Positions 1 through 6,224 of a stretch of DNA of 22,815 nucleotides are shown here, in pieces (positions within the stretch are counted from its first letter, which is position 1; every line of letters starts with the position of its first letter). Location: the IMG/VR virus record IMGVR_UViG_3300009172_000068, positions 1 to 22,815 of that record; one strand, given 5' to 3'. This DNA comes from a virus. The notes under the pieces are model-generated. The model was not told where the DNA came from, searched no databases, and saw only the letters and a list, made by a program, of their open reading frames with translations. Position numbers and translations under genes: made by a program.

Positions 1-1531
1 CTAACATACGAAATTCTTGCTTTTGAGCGTAATGTAGACGCTTATGTATAGCAGAAATGATCTTAGAACCCTGTTCAATCAGTGCAACAGTCGTTCCAAC
101 TGGTGCATTTGAGTTCATATCCGCTACTTTTGCGTCTGCAACCTGTGCAAAACGTCTACCAGAATCAACAACCACACCTAAAAGCTGTGCTAACGTAGCT
201 GAAGGCTCTTTATAGGGGAGTGGGATGATTGAGTTCTTGAGATCTCCACCCGGTACATCGATATCTCGAAACTCCCCAGGATTAAGAGGCTCATCATCAT
301 TACGAATACGAACACCACGAGCCTTAAAACCCGCTGGAAGATTCGATAACGTACCGGCATCAATCAATTGCCTTAAAATTGAAGTCGCTGCACGGGATAA
401 ACCCCCGATGGTGTGTAATAATCCAAAACCATAAAAACCAAACCCTGGTAAAAATTTAAAATGCGTAAAATACTGCCTTTTTCTTTTTAATGTGTCTTGT
501 TCTCTAAAGTTTCTAGAAATCGATAACACTTTTCCAGAACTTTGATCAACGGTAACAATATAAGGCAACATAACCCCCGAAGGATTCCCCTCCATATCCG
601 TGTCTTCAAAACCTTCCAAGTCCAAATCAATGTGGCATTCCAATAAAGTATAAGTGTCATCAGAATAATTTGGACGTAGTCCCAACAACTCATCAGCACG
701 TTCTTGGATAGCCCCTTCGCTTTCTCCATCATCTGAGCTAGATAATTCAACATCTTTATACACTCCTGCTACTTGTAGTTTACGAATGTCATTATATGTC
801 ATTCTAACAACATGCGTAACCCTCTCCGCTGTTCTTAGGTCAGAAGCCGAGTACGGAACAACCATATCCTCGGCTGGTACAAATTTAGAAACTGCCCTTT
901 GCTTAGTCTCGTCAAAATATACTTTCTTAAAGGTAGAACCAGTTAAGGGCAGATAAAATAACATTTGATCAGTGTCAGGATCATACTCCTCCATGATCTC
1001 AGTAATCTGATAATTCATAAAATCTTCAACACGTTGAGCTTGTGCTTCAGTTTCTTGCGTAGGTGTTCCCAGCACTTGAGCTTTTACAGGACCGCCACTT
1101 GGTAACATCTCTTTATAACTCTGTGATTGAAACTGCGTAACCGCTTCTGATAGTAACGGATGAGTTACACCGCTCGCCCCTAAAAATGGTTCACTTCGAT
1201 CCTCATAGTTTATTCCAAGTAACCCTAGTCCCTTGGAAATGGCTTCTTCCCAATCTTCTCTTGATTCCAAATCCTCACGGAACTTGGATTGTATGTCAGA
1301 TGATAATTCTCCCAAAACTGAATCGTCAAGAACCTCTGCGAGATTGGCTCCATGATCATAAGGCTCGGCTTCAATCTCTACTCCCTCTTCTCCAGCTAAT
1401 TCAATTCCTTCTGGTAACTCGTCAGTGGTCGATGGTATTTCGATATCCAGACTATCTTCCTCTGGCATCATACTTCCACCACTGCCCATTGACTGTTCGA
1501 CCATTCCTGCTATTTGTCTAGGTTCCGCCAT
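1..1531 (-). CDS. Phage portal protein (3' end beyond window)
   Basis: This is the head-tail vertex protein through which DNA is packaged and ejected. An uninterrupted minus-strand frame starts at ATG 1531-1529 and is still open at the left edge, giving about 510 residues. It begins MAEPRQIAGMVEQ and has a low-complexity acidic N-terminus (about residues 20-60). Conserved portal-like blocks follow, such as PAEDMVVPYSASDL and, near residues 353-392, FTHFKFLPGFGFYGFG followed by GGLSRAATSILRQLIDAG. The visible C-terminal part (about 468-510) is the helical stretch NSNAPVGTTVALIEQGSK, typical of portals of marine podovirus-like phages. The start codon overlaps the stop of the upstream 34-aa gene (TAATG), so translation is probably coupled. 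The family call rests on recognised sequence blocks and on position after terL. The missing part lies left of the window. Confidence 0.88.
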   Translation of the reverse strand, partial: MAEPRQIAGMVEQSMGSGGSMMPEEDSLDIEIPSTTDELPEGIELAGEEGVEIEAEPYDHGANLAEVLDDSVLGELSSDIQSKFREDLESREDWEEAISKGLGLLGINYEDRSEPFLGASGVTHPLLSEAVTQFQSQSYKEMLPSGGPVKAQVLGTPTQETEAQAQRVEDFMNYQITEIMEEYDPDTDQMLFYLPLTGSTFKKVYFDETKQRAVSKFVPAEDMVVPYSASDLRTAERVTHVVRMTYNDIRKLQVAGVYKDVELSSSDDGESEGAIQERADELLGLRPNYSDDTYTLLECHIDLDLEGFEDTDMEGNPSGVMLPYIVTVDQSSGKVLSISRNFREQDTLKRKRQYFTHFKFLPGFGFYGFGLLHTIGGLSRAATSILRQLIDAGTLSNLPAGFKARGVRIRNDDEPLNPGEFRDIDVPGGDLKNSIIPLPYKEPSATLAQLLGVVVDSGRRFAQVADAKVADMNSNAPVGTTVALIEQGSKIISAIHKRLHYAQKQEFRML

Positions 1532-1635
1532 TATGTTATCCTCGTTGTTTTCTTCTTGTTAGGAAGCATCCGATCCGAAAATCGATTAGTAACGCTTTTA
1601 CCCTTAATTTTTTTTATGGGTTTTTTCTTAGCCAT
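1531..1635 (-). CDS. Small basic protein between terL and portal
   Basis: This 34-residue reading frame (MAKKKPIKKIKGKSVTNRF, then SDRMLPNKKKTTRIT) is linked at both ends by TAATG overlaps: its ATG overlaps the terL stop and its TAA overlaps the portal ATG. It fills the gap between the two exactly, which argues for a real gene despite its size. It is very rich in Lys and Arg, with no predicted hydrophobic segment, so it could bind nucleic acid or act as a small head/packaging accessory. No family is recognised and the function is inferred only from position. Confidence 0.7.
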   Translation of the reverse strand: MAKKKPIKKIKGKSVTNRFSDRMLPNKKKTTRIT

Positions 1636-3179
1636 TAATAATACTCTCTTGCTCTACGAGGAAACCAATCTTCTGGAATCTCCTCACCTTGTAAACTAAT
1701 AAACCCGCCTTGTCTAAATCTCATTATAGCCATCGTCATACTATCACAATAATCATCATGATCGCCATTAGGAAATGAAGCAACTTCTTCTATAACCTCG
1801 TCAGCAAACTTCTCATCAGGATACCACACTTTTCCCGACTCGAAAATAGGGGACACAATATGCATCCTTGTCGTTTTATCCAAGTTACCCCCTCGCCTTC
1901 TTCCAGGGCTAAATGTGGCAACCGGTAAATTAATTAATCTTAACTCATCCGCTAACGGTTGACCAGAGGCTTTTGCCTCAATCAAAATCATGTCAGGTTC
2001 CCAGTATTCGTTTTGCTCAACAGCGATTTCTTTTAATTCTGGAAAATTCCACCGCCCCTTTAACGCATCAAGTAATATAATATGCTGCTCACCATTTTCC
2101 TTTGGTTCAAATATACCCCACGTTGTAATAGCAGAATAATCAGCTGTCTCTTTTTTACTGTAAGCCGTATCATAAGATTGTACAATATAATCAAGCCTCG
2201 GAATTTTTTCTTTCTCCCATAACTGCCACCACTCACGCTTAATCATAGCGACTTCGTCAGATGTGGGATCTTGTTGCCACTGTGCATTCCACTTGCCGGG
2301 GGACAGTGAAGCCTTGACCTTTAATAATTCATCCTTATTCCAGAACTCATGCCATAATGGTTCCCCCGATGGTAGGATTGCAGGAAACTCGACCACTTCC
2401 CATTGATCTGCCATAGTGTCTTTTGCCTGTGCAGCCAATAAACGACCCGTCAAATCTTTTTTTGACCATCTGGTTTGTACAATTATTATGGTACCCCCCG
2501 GTTGTAATCTCTGACGAGGACCAGAAGTATACCATTCGTAGGCATTATCATAAGCGTTTGCGGACAACGCATCTTGTTCCGAGTGCGGATCATCAATAAT
2601 TAATAAATCAGCACCACGACCTGTCATTGCAGCACCCACCCCTGCAGCGAAATATTCCCCACCGGCACTGGTCTCCCAACGACCTGCAGCCTGGCTATCC
2701 TGTTTCAAGTCCGTGTTTGGGAAAATCTCTGAATAAATGGGATCAGCGATCAAATCACGAACCTTCCTACCAAATCTTACAGCAAGTTCAGTGTTCATGG
2801 TAGCCTGTATTATTTTTAATTTTGGATTACGCCCCAAAAACCAAGAGGGCATTAAATAAGAAGCAAATTCAGACTTAGAATGACGGGGGGGCATGTTTAC
2901 AATAAGTCGTTTCAGTTTACCTTCGGCTATGGCTTCCAATTTTTCAGCTATGATTCCGTGATGCCTACCTTCTATAAACCCTTCATACACATGTTTTGCA
3001 TAGTACATAAATTTATCACGGGCTATCTCACGAGTTTCTAATCTGTTCTTTTGCTCTTCCAGTAACAGGAGTTCTTTAAGAACCTCATCTGGCAATGACT
3101 CTAAATTTTTTGACATGTTGGAACGATAATACATTTGAATGAATTTATCAACCAAACTTATTACACCTATGCCATACAT
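1635..3179 (-). CDS. terL: Terminase large subunit (packaging ATPase/nuclease)
   Basis: This is the motor ATPase and headful/cos nuclease that packages phage DNA through the portal. It has 514 residues, a normal length. The ATPase domain shows a Walker A variant NMPPRHSKSE (95-104), Walker B LLIIDDPHSE (192-201) and the coupling motif IIVQTRWSKKD (232-242). The C-terminal RNase H-like nuclease domain has candidate metal ligands D337 (SYDTAY), E401 (ILIEAK) and the D474/D475/D479 cluster (GDHDDYCDS). The start at 3179 is preceded by a purine run AAGGGGGG ending 5 bases upstream. An internal Met22 (MSKNLESLP) has no clear ribosome site, so the long start is preferred. It heads a minus-strand operon with the 34-aa protein and portal. 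A small terminase subunit is not visible in this window. Confidence 0.95.
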   Translation of the reverse strand: MYGIGVISLVDKFIQMYYRSNMSKNLESLPDEVLKELLLLEEQKNRLETREIARDKFMYYAKHVYEGFIEGRHHGIIAEKLEAIAEGKLKRLIVNMPPRHSKSEFASYLMPSWFLGRNPKLKIIQATMNTELAVRFGRKVRDLIADPIYSEIFPNTDLKQDSQAAGRWETSAGGEYFAAGVGAAMTGRGADLLIIDDPHSEQDALSANAYDNAYEWYTSGPRQRLQPGGTIIIVQTRWSKKDLTGRLLAAQAKDTMADQWEVVEFPAILPSGEPLWHEFWNKDELLKVKASLSPGKWNAQWQQDPTSDEVAMIKREWWQLWEKEKIPRLDYIVQSYDTAYSKKETADYSAITTWGIFEPKENGEQHIILLDALKGRWNFPELKEIAVEQNEYWEPDMILIEAKASGQPLADELRLINLPVATFSPGRRRGGNLDKTTRMHIVSPIFESGKVWYPDEKFADEVIEEVASFPNGDHDDYCDSMTMAIMRFRQGGFISLQGEEIPEDWFPRRAREYY

Positions 3180-3184
3180 GTGTG

Positions 3185-3209
3185 CCCCCCTTATATGTGG
3201 GGTGGGGGG
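3185..3209 (-). promoter_or_regulatory. C6/G6 hairpin overlapping the terL ribosome site
   Basis: Read on the minus strand, CCCCCC (3209-3204) is followed after 13 bases by GGGGGG (3190-3185), and the ATG of terL lies 5 bases further on. The G-run is part of the only Shine-Dalgarno-like sequence. Pairing of the two runs would give a six G-C stem that hides the ribosome site. The sequence is seen directly; a translational control role is inferred. Confidence 0.4.
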
Positions 3210-3267
3210 TCTATAGTAGTTAATAGCTGATATGGAATATCACATAGTAACCCTAGAAACGGTCATA

Positions 3268-3295
3268 GTTAACATGTTAACTATTAACATGTTAA
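3268..3295. promoter_or_regulatory. Paired palindromic operator-like sites (TTAACATGTTAA x2)
   Basis: A perfect 14-base palindrome GTTAACATGTTAAC (3268-3281) is followed by a second core TTAACATGTTAA (3284-3295). The centres are 15 bases apart. The pair lies between the divergent terL and 3389 genes, upstream of the TTGACT promoter element. It is probably a dimeric regulator site; the binding protein is unknown. Confidence 0.6.
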
Positions 3296-3326
3296 GTTAA
3301 TAGTTTTAATTACTTGCAATTACTTG

Positions 3327-3358
3327 TTGACTTCTATTTATATATTGATTAATATAAT
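3327..3358 (+). promoter_or_regulatory. Sigma70-like promoter P1
   Basis: TTGACT (3327-3332) is a good -35 element. A -10 could be TAATAT (3350-3355, 17-base spacer) or TATAAT (3353-3358, 20-base spacer). The nearest operator-like palindrome is centred 37.5 bases upstream of the -35, the same distance as in P3. It drives the 3389-4263 cluster. Confidence 0.6.
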
Positions 3359-3388
3359 TATATTAACAACAAAGAAGAGGAAAACAAA

Positions 3389-3640
3389 ATGTTAAGTAAA
3401 ACTTTTAAGAAGACAATCCAATATAGTTTAGAAGACGTTAACTTTAAGACTATAAGAGAAGAGTATATTGCTATCGAGGCTTGCTCTAAAATGTTTAGCG
3501 ATAGACTTAAACAATTAAAGAAGAGTATTAAAGAAGATATCGCAGAACATCATGAAGACTTTTACTTAGTCGAGTCAGATGTTAAAGAGCATATCGTTAA
3601 GGCTCATACTAGAACATCACTTAAATTAATAGCTAAGTAA
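3389..3640 (+). CDS. Hypothetical protein, first gene after P1
   Basis: This is an 83-residue, lysine- and glutamate-rich, probably mostly helical protein (MLSKTFKKTIQYSLEDVNF at the N-terminus). It has no membrane segment and no recognised domain. The start is well supported by the leader GAAGAGGAAAACAAAATG, which recurs almost unchanged before the genes at 3695, 4573 and 6288. It is the first gene behind the operator/promoter P1, so it may be expressed early. A small host-takeover or regulatory protein is possible but unproven. Confidence 0.6.
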   Translation: MLSKTFKKTIQYSLEDVNFKTIREEYIAIEACSKMFSDRLKQLKKSIKEDIAEHHEDFYLVESDVKEHIVKAHTRTSLKLIAK

Positions 3641-3646
3641 TCAATC

Positions 3647-3671
3647 GAGGTGCTGAGTTATTCAGCACCTC
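3647..3671 (+). other. Intercistronic hairpin without U-tract
   Basis: GAGGTGCTGA (3647-3656) and TCAGCACCTC (3662-3671) form a perfect 10-bp stem with a 5-base loop just after the 3389 gene. There is no T-run behind it, and a ribosome site and ATG follow within about 25 bases. It is more likely an RNA stability, processing or partial-termination element than a full terminator. Confidence 0.6.
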
Positions 3672-3694
3672 ATAACATCGAAGAGGAAAACAAA

Positions 3695-3889
3695 ATGAGT
3701 AATAAAATAGATATAACACCATCATGGGAGACAGCAGGAGAAATTCTTATAATGGCTTTACAAAATAAGAAACTAGATAAAAAAGGTTTTGATAATGTAT
3801 TTGCGAATATAAGAGATATGGCGAGTAAAATGGATTTAGCAAACAGCATAATAAGAAAATTAAAAGAGGAGAAGAATAATGAGAAGTAA
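3695..3889 (+). CDS. Hypothetical small helical protein
   Basis: This 64-residue protein (MSNKIDITPSWETAGEI at the start) is charged and helical with a Lys/Glu-rich tail. The chosen ATG at 3695 follows GAAGAGGAAAACAAA. An in-frame upstream extension to 3650 would run back through the 3647-3671 hairpin and has no ribosome site, so it is rejected. The phrase ITPSWETAGEILIMALQN resembles short phage/plasmid proteins of unknown function. The gene overlaps the next one by 11 bases. Confidence 0.6.
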   Translation: MSNKIDITPSWETAGEILIMALQNKKLDKKGFDNVFANIRDMASKMDLANSIIRKLKEEKNNEK

Positions 3890-4112
3890 ATTAACATATA
3901 AAGAGATCGAGCATCAAGACAAAACTGGTGACAGAATAACGGGAGCAATATGTTTTGTGTTTGGTCTGTTATTCACATATGTTGCATGGACAATTGGAAT
4001 ACCTTTAGTGAATGATCTATATGAATTGTCAGCCGTTGCATTATTTGGATCAATAGGTATAACAGTATCGTTATGTGGTTTAGCTTTAATCTGGAGGAAT
4101 AGGAATGTCTAA
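3879..4112 (+). CDS. Small membrane protein, two TM segments
   Basis: This is a 77-residue protein with a charged N-terminus (MRSKLTYKEIEHQDKTGDR) followed by two hydrophobic stretches, about residues 21-41 (ITGAICFVFGLLFTYVAWTI) and 51-71 (AVALFGSIGITVSLCGLALI). Both termini are predicted to lie on the same side, with Arg/Asn at the C-terminus. It has no lysozyme or canonical holin motif. A membrane role such as superinfection exclusion, or a holin-like function, is possible, but the position among early genes argues against a lysis cassette. It overlaps both neighbours. Confidence 0.6.
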   Translation: MRSKLTYKEIEHQDKTGDRITGAICFVFGLLFTYVAWTIGIPLVNDLYELSAVALFGSIGITVSLCGLALIWRNRNV

Positions 4113-4263
4113 GAAACTAAGAATACAAAAACAATCTAATAACTTTTACAAGTTTGGAAAGTATACAAACCTAACAGAAGAAGAGGCTATAAAAAAACAA
4201 AAGAAATATATCATAATGGTTGATCAATTGTTTACTGGAAAAGAAATAGCTAGAACATACTAA
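4105..4263 (+). CDS. Hypothetical 52-aa basic protein
   Basis: ATG 4105 is preceded by CTGGAGGAATAG, a good ribosome site, and overlaps the upstream stop by 8 bases. The product (MSKKLRIQKQSNNFYKFGK at the N-terminus) is basic and ends FTGKEIARTY. No family is recognised. It is the last gene of the P1 operon: a strong terminator begins about 20 bases after its stop. Confidence 0.5.
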   Translation: MSKKLRIQKQSNNFYKFGKYTNLTEEEAIKKQKKYIIMVDQLFTGKEIARTY

Positions 4264-4278
4264 ACACTTTCCTCGAAG

Positions 4279-4309
4279 AAAAAACCCAGCTTACGAGCTG
4301 GGTTTTTTT
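4279..4309 (+). terminator. Rho-independent terminator of the P1 operon
   Basis: ACCCAGCT (4284-4291), loop TACG, AGCTGGGT (4296-4303), then a T-run to 4309. A-residues before the stem could pair with the T-run, so some bidirectional activity is possible. Confidence 0.92.
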
Positions 4310-4328
4310 GTGCCTGGGTTTTTCATAA

Positions 4329-4353
4329 ACGGTCATGGATCGCAGGACGCAGG
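4329..4353 (+). repeat. Repeat ACGGTCATGGATCGCAGG(A/T)CGCAGG, copy 1
   Basis: This 25-base stretch matches two copies at 5444-5468 and 5506-5530 except for one base (GGACGC instead of GGTCGC). It sits in the 309-base gap between the P1 terminator and the GP88 gene. That gap also holds three palindromic operator-like sites, the palindrome GGTCATGACC (4396-4405) and two more CGGTCAT words. Confidence 0.7.
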
Positions 4354-4373
4354 GAACACATCAATAAAAATTA

Positions 4374-4387
4374 GTTAACATGTTAAC
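4374..4387. promoter_or_regulatory. Operator-like palindrome GTTAACATGTTAAC
   Basis: This is a perfect 14-base palindrome, identical to 3268-3281, and is the first of three copies in the gap before the GP88 gene. Confidence 0.55.
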
Positions 4388-4461
4388 GACCAAACGGTCA
4401 TGACCTTCGGTCATAGCTATTGATACGGTCACGCCATGAAAATTTTGTCAAGAGAAAAGTG

Positions 4462-4475
4462 CTTAACATGTTAAG
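4462..4475. promoter_or_regulatory. Operator-like palindrome CTTAACATGTTAAG
   Basis: This is a perfect 14-base palindrome whose outer bases differ from the GTTAAC version while symmetry is kept. The symmetric change suggests selection for two-fold symmetry. Its centre is 31 bases before that of the next copy. Confidence 0.55.
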
Positions 4476-4492
4476 GATAATTCCTGGAACTA

Positions 4493-4506
4493 GTTAACAT
4501 GTTAAG
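4493..4506. promoter_or_regulatory. Operator-like palindrome at promoter P2
   Basis: GTTAACATGTTAAG is followed by TCAATA, the same right flank as at 6181. Its centre lies 34.5 bases upstream of a TATGAT -10 candidate, so it abuts the -35 region. Confidence 0.55.
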
Positions 4507-4510
4507 TCAA

Positions 4511-4539
4511 TAATTGTTGTGTTTTGTTGTAACTATGAT
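4511..4539 (+). promoter_or_regulatory. Probable promoter P2 for the GP88 gene
   Basis: A -10 candidate TATGAT (4534-4539) is preceded by a T/G-rich stretch with no good -35 (best ATTGTT or TTGTTG). Together with the adjacent palindrome and the leader GAAGAGGAAAAAATT before the ATG, this matches the P1/P3 units and may indicate activator dependence. Confidence 0.45.
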
Positions 4540-4572
4540 ACTGTTAATTAAATCAATGAAGAGGAAAAAATT

Positions 4573-5325
4573 ATGAAATTATTAGATACAAAACAAAGTA
4601 ATACCAAAGTTAGAAAATCTTTAAAATATAGCAATTGGAAAGGTATTAATCCAGAAAATACAGATTTTGCTAGTTTATCATTAATGCCAGATTACAAAAT
4701 TTGTGGAGGTTCTAAAAGTGCAGGATGCATGGATTTGTGCTTAAAAGGATCTGGATTTGCTAAAATTTTTAATTCTGTAAATGTCGCCAGACAAAACAAA
4801 ACAAATTATTTATTAAATGATAAAGAAAATTTTATGAACCAATTAGATAAAGAGTTATCTAACTATGATAAAAAATGTATTAAAAATAATAAAAAAGGTT
4901 TTGTTAGATTAAATACAATTAGTGATTATCCATTTTATAAAACAGGCTTAATGGAAAAAAACAATGATCTAGAATTCATTGATTATACAAAAATAGCTAA
5001 AAGATTATTTGAAAACTTGCCAAGTAATTATCATTTAATATTTTCATTTTCTGGACGTGCTCAATATGAAAACCAAGTTAAACTAGCATTAAAAACAAAC
5101 TTTCCTATATCTGTAGTTTTTTACGATACCTTTCCAGAAACATTTTTAGGACGTGAAGTTATTGACGGCGACAAATCAGACCTTAACAATGCATTATCAT
5201 TTAATAAAATAGTTGGTTTAACATTTAAAAAAATTGATAAAGAAATATTTAATGAATTTAAAGATAATGATTTCATTGTTTACAATCATCAATTAGATTT
5301 TTATAATAAAAAATTCTTAAATTAA
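4573..5325 (+). CDS. GP88-family protein (Gene product 88 domain)
   Basis: This 250-residue protein is recognised as the phage/plasmid GP88 family, whose biochemical function I cannot state. Typical features are an N-terminal N-T-K motif (SNTKVRKSLKYS), a cysteine cluster C44, C52 and C56 in KICGGSKSAGCMDLC that could bind metal or an Fe-S cluster, the segment NSVNVARQNKTNYLL (67-81) and VRLNTISDYPFY (111-122). The C-terminal half is less conserved and asparagine/lysine-rich. The gene stands alone: it has its own operator/promoter region upstream and two terminators downstream. Its codon use looks more AT-rich than that of the replication genes, consistent with a separately acquired cargo (moron-like) gene. 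Confidence 0.8.
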   Translation: MKLLDTKQSNTKVRKSLKYSNWKGINPENTDFASLSLMPDYKICGGSKSAGCMDLCLKGSGFAKIFNSVNVARQNKTNYLLNDKENFMNQLDKELSNYDKKCIKNNKKGFVRLNTISDYPFYKTGLMEKNNDLEFIDYTKIAKRLFENLPSNYHLIFSFSGRAQYENQVKLALKTNFPISVVFYDTFPETFLGREVIDGDKSDLNNALSFNKIVGLTFKKIDKEIFNEFKDNDFIVYNHQLDFYNKKFLN

Positions 5326-5334
5326 TTGACAAAT

Positions 5335-5370
5335 AATCTAGATCATGATTTTATGATCTAGATTTTATTT
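5335..5370 (+). terminator. Terminator 1 after the GP88 gene
   Basis: AATCTAGATCAT (5335-5346) and ATGATCTAGATT (5353-5364) form a perfect 12-bp stem with loop GATTTT, followed by TTATTT. It is AT-rich but well formed. Confidence 0.75.
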
Positions 5371-5394
5371 ACAGGTAATAAAATCTCACTCAAT

Positions 5395-5432
5395 AAATCT
5401 GAAGGTATCCTCCCCACCTTCAGATTTTTTTT
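5395..5432 (+). terminator. Terminator 2 after the GP88 gene
   Basis: AAATCTGAAGGT (5395-5406), a 9-base loop and ACCTTCAGATTT (5416-5427) are followed by a T-run to 5432. This strong second terminator makes a tandem pair, insulating the downstream repeat region. Confidence 0.9.
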
Positions 5433-5442
5433 GTCAAAAATC

Positions 5443-5530
5443 TACGGTCATGGATCGCAGGTCGCAGGTCGCAGGTCGCAGGTCGCAGGATTTTCTCAAA
5501 AACCTACGGTCATGGATCGCAGGTCGCAGG
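5443..5530 (+). repeat. Two TACGGTCATGGATCGCAGG units with a TCGCAGG heptamer array
   Basis: The first unit, TACGGTCATGGATCGCAGG, runs directly into five tandem TCGCAGG heptamers (5455-5489). The second unit (5505-5530) has two. A lone GTCGCAGGAT lies at 5571-5580 inside the end of the nuclease gene. Copy number differences suggest slippage. The role is unknown; there are no CRISPR-like spacers. Confidence 0.8.
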
Positions 5531-5537
5531 ATTGCTG

Positions 5538-5551
5538 CTTAACATGTTAAC
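5538..5551. promoter_or_regulatory. Operator-like palindrome CTTAACATGTTAAC
   Basis: A 12-base TTAACATGTTAA core lies just past the stop of the minus-strand nuclease gene. No promoter is obvious next to it on either strand, so this copy may act structurally or be a relic. Confidence 0.5.
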
Positions 5552-5553
5552 TA

Positions 5554-5946
5554 TTAATTATTAGGGGCAAGTCGCAGGATGTGGTATAATATTTGGTCAA
5601 AATTTTTGCCTTGATATAGGCTTTTTGCCACCAAACCATCAGATGATAATTCCATTGCCCTAAAACCTTCAAATAAATATAGGTCAGAGGTCAAGAGGTG
5701 CTTTACCAAGAAGAAAGATAACCCTTTTGCACGAGAATGCGACAGATTCCAAGCAATTTGAGAAGGTCGGACTAAAACTCGGTTGTTTTTTGTTGTTTTT
5801 AACTCAACAAATACAGATAAACCATTATGACATAAATAAGTGTCGGGTGTTCCACTTGATGCAATGGATTCAATACGTTGATAATGAGTTTTTTTAGGTA
5901 GTTTTAACTTAAAAAGTTTAGCTAAATTTTTCTCTGGTGTTGCCAT
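5554..5946 (-). CDS. PD-(D/E)XK (VRR-NUC/Hjc-like) nuclease
   Basis: This 130-residue protein has the compact nuclease core of the PD-(D/E)XK superfamily. GTPD (32-35) supplies the first acidic ligand, VELK (47-50) supplies E48 and K50, and RPSQIAWN (60-67) supplies the conserved Gln of the following helix. This matches VRR-NUC or Holliday-junction-resolvase-like enzymes, which cut branched DNA. A likely role is resolving replication or recombination intermediates before packaging. The gene is transcribed against both neighbours. No clear Shine-Dalgarno precedes ATG 5946, so it may start near a leaderless transcript or be poorly translated. Its end abuts the repeat/operator zone. Confidence 0.8.
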   Translation of the reverse strand: MATPEKNLAKLFKLKLPKKTHYQRIESIASSGTPDTYLCHNGLSVFVELKTTKNNRVLVRPSQIAWNLSHSRAKGLSFFLVKHLLTSDLYLFEGFRAMELSSDGLVAKSLYQGKNFDQILYHILRLAPNN

Positions 5947-5975
5947 AAGCTACTATAGGGTTTTTCACTACAGGA

Positions 5976-5991
5976 TTCAATAATTATTGAA
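5976..5991. repeat. 16-base palindrome TTCAATAATTATTGAA
   Basis: A perfect AT-only-centre palindrome lies 30 bases upstream of the minus-strand nuclease start. It could be an operator for that gene. It differs from the TTAACATGTTAA family. Confidence 0.4.
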
Positions 5992-6025
5992 AAAACAGTC
6001 TACGATGCTCAGTAATGATTTCAAA

Positions 6026-6110
6026 GTGTGCAAACGTGCATAAAGTGTGCAAAAACTTTGTTGCCTAATAAGGCTTTGAAGTATGTTTGCACGTTTGCAC
6101 GTTTGCACAC
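6026..6110. repeat. Iteron-like inverted repeats, possible origin
   Basis: GTGTGCAAACGTGCA (6026-6040) is exactly repeated in inverse as TGCACGTTTGCACAC (6096-6110). The right arm contains three tandem GTTTGCAC octamers (6085-6108) and the left arm is followed by another GTGTGCAAAA. The element occupies the 341-base gap between the nuclease and the 6288 gene, upstream of promoter P3. Such clusters are typical of origins or multi-site operators. No DnaA box was identified. The rest of the gap (6111-6180) is AT-rich with nothing recognised. Confidence 0.6.
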
Positions 6111-6180
6111 CTATTTACTCAAATATTTTTAAGAAGTAAATCCCATTGGGAAAACTCCTTATATAGGTAAATTCCAGGTA

Positions 6181-6194
6181 GTTAACATGTTAAG
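6181..6194. promoter_or_regulatory. Operator-like palindrome at promoter P3
   Basis: GTTAACATGTTAAG is followed by TCAATAGTTT, nearly the same right flank as the second P1 site. Its centre is 37.5 bases before the -35, the spacing seen at P1. Confidence 0.6.
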
Positions 6195-6224
6195 TCAATA
6201 GTTTAGATAAGTTGCAATTAATTG

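Noticed and set aside
487-753. Minus-strand 88-codon reading frame
   Set aside because: It lies wholly within the portal gene in another frame and the portal frame encodes recognisable portal blocks.
1186-1699. Plus-strand reading frames at 1186-1521 and 1514-1699
   Set aside because: They are antisense to portal, the 34-aa gene and terL, with leucine/proline-rich shadow composition and no ribosome site.
3647-3671. Rho-independent terminator after the 3389 gene
   Set aside because: The stem is strong but no T-run follows and the next gene's ribosome site comes immediately, so it is listed as an intercistronic hairpin.
3879-4112. Holin
   Set aside because: Two membrane segments are present but no endolysin is nearby and the gene is in an early operon; left as small membrane protein.
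5443-5530. Possible CRISPR array
   Set aside because: The heptamers are directly adjacent without spacers and the longer units are only two, so it is a simple tandem repeat.
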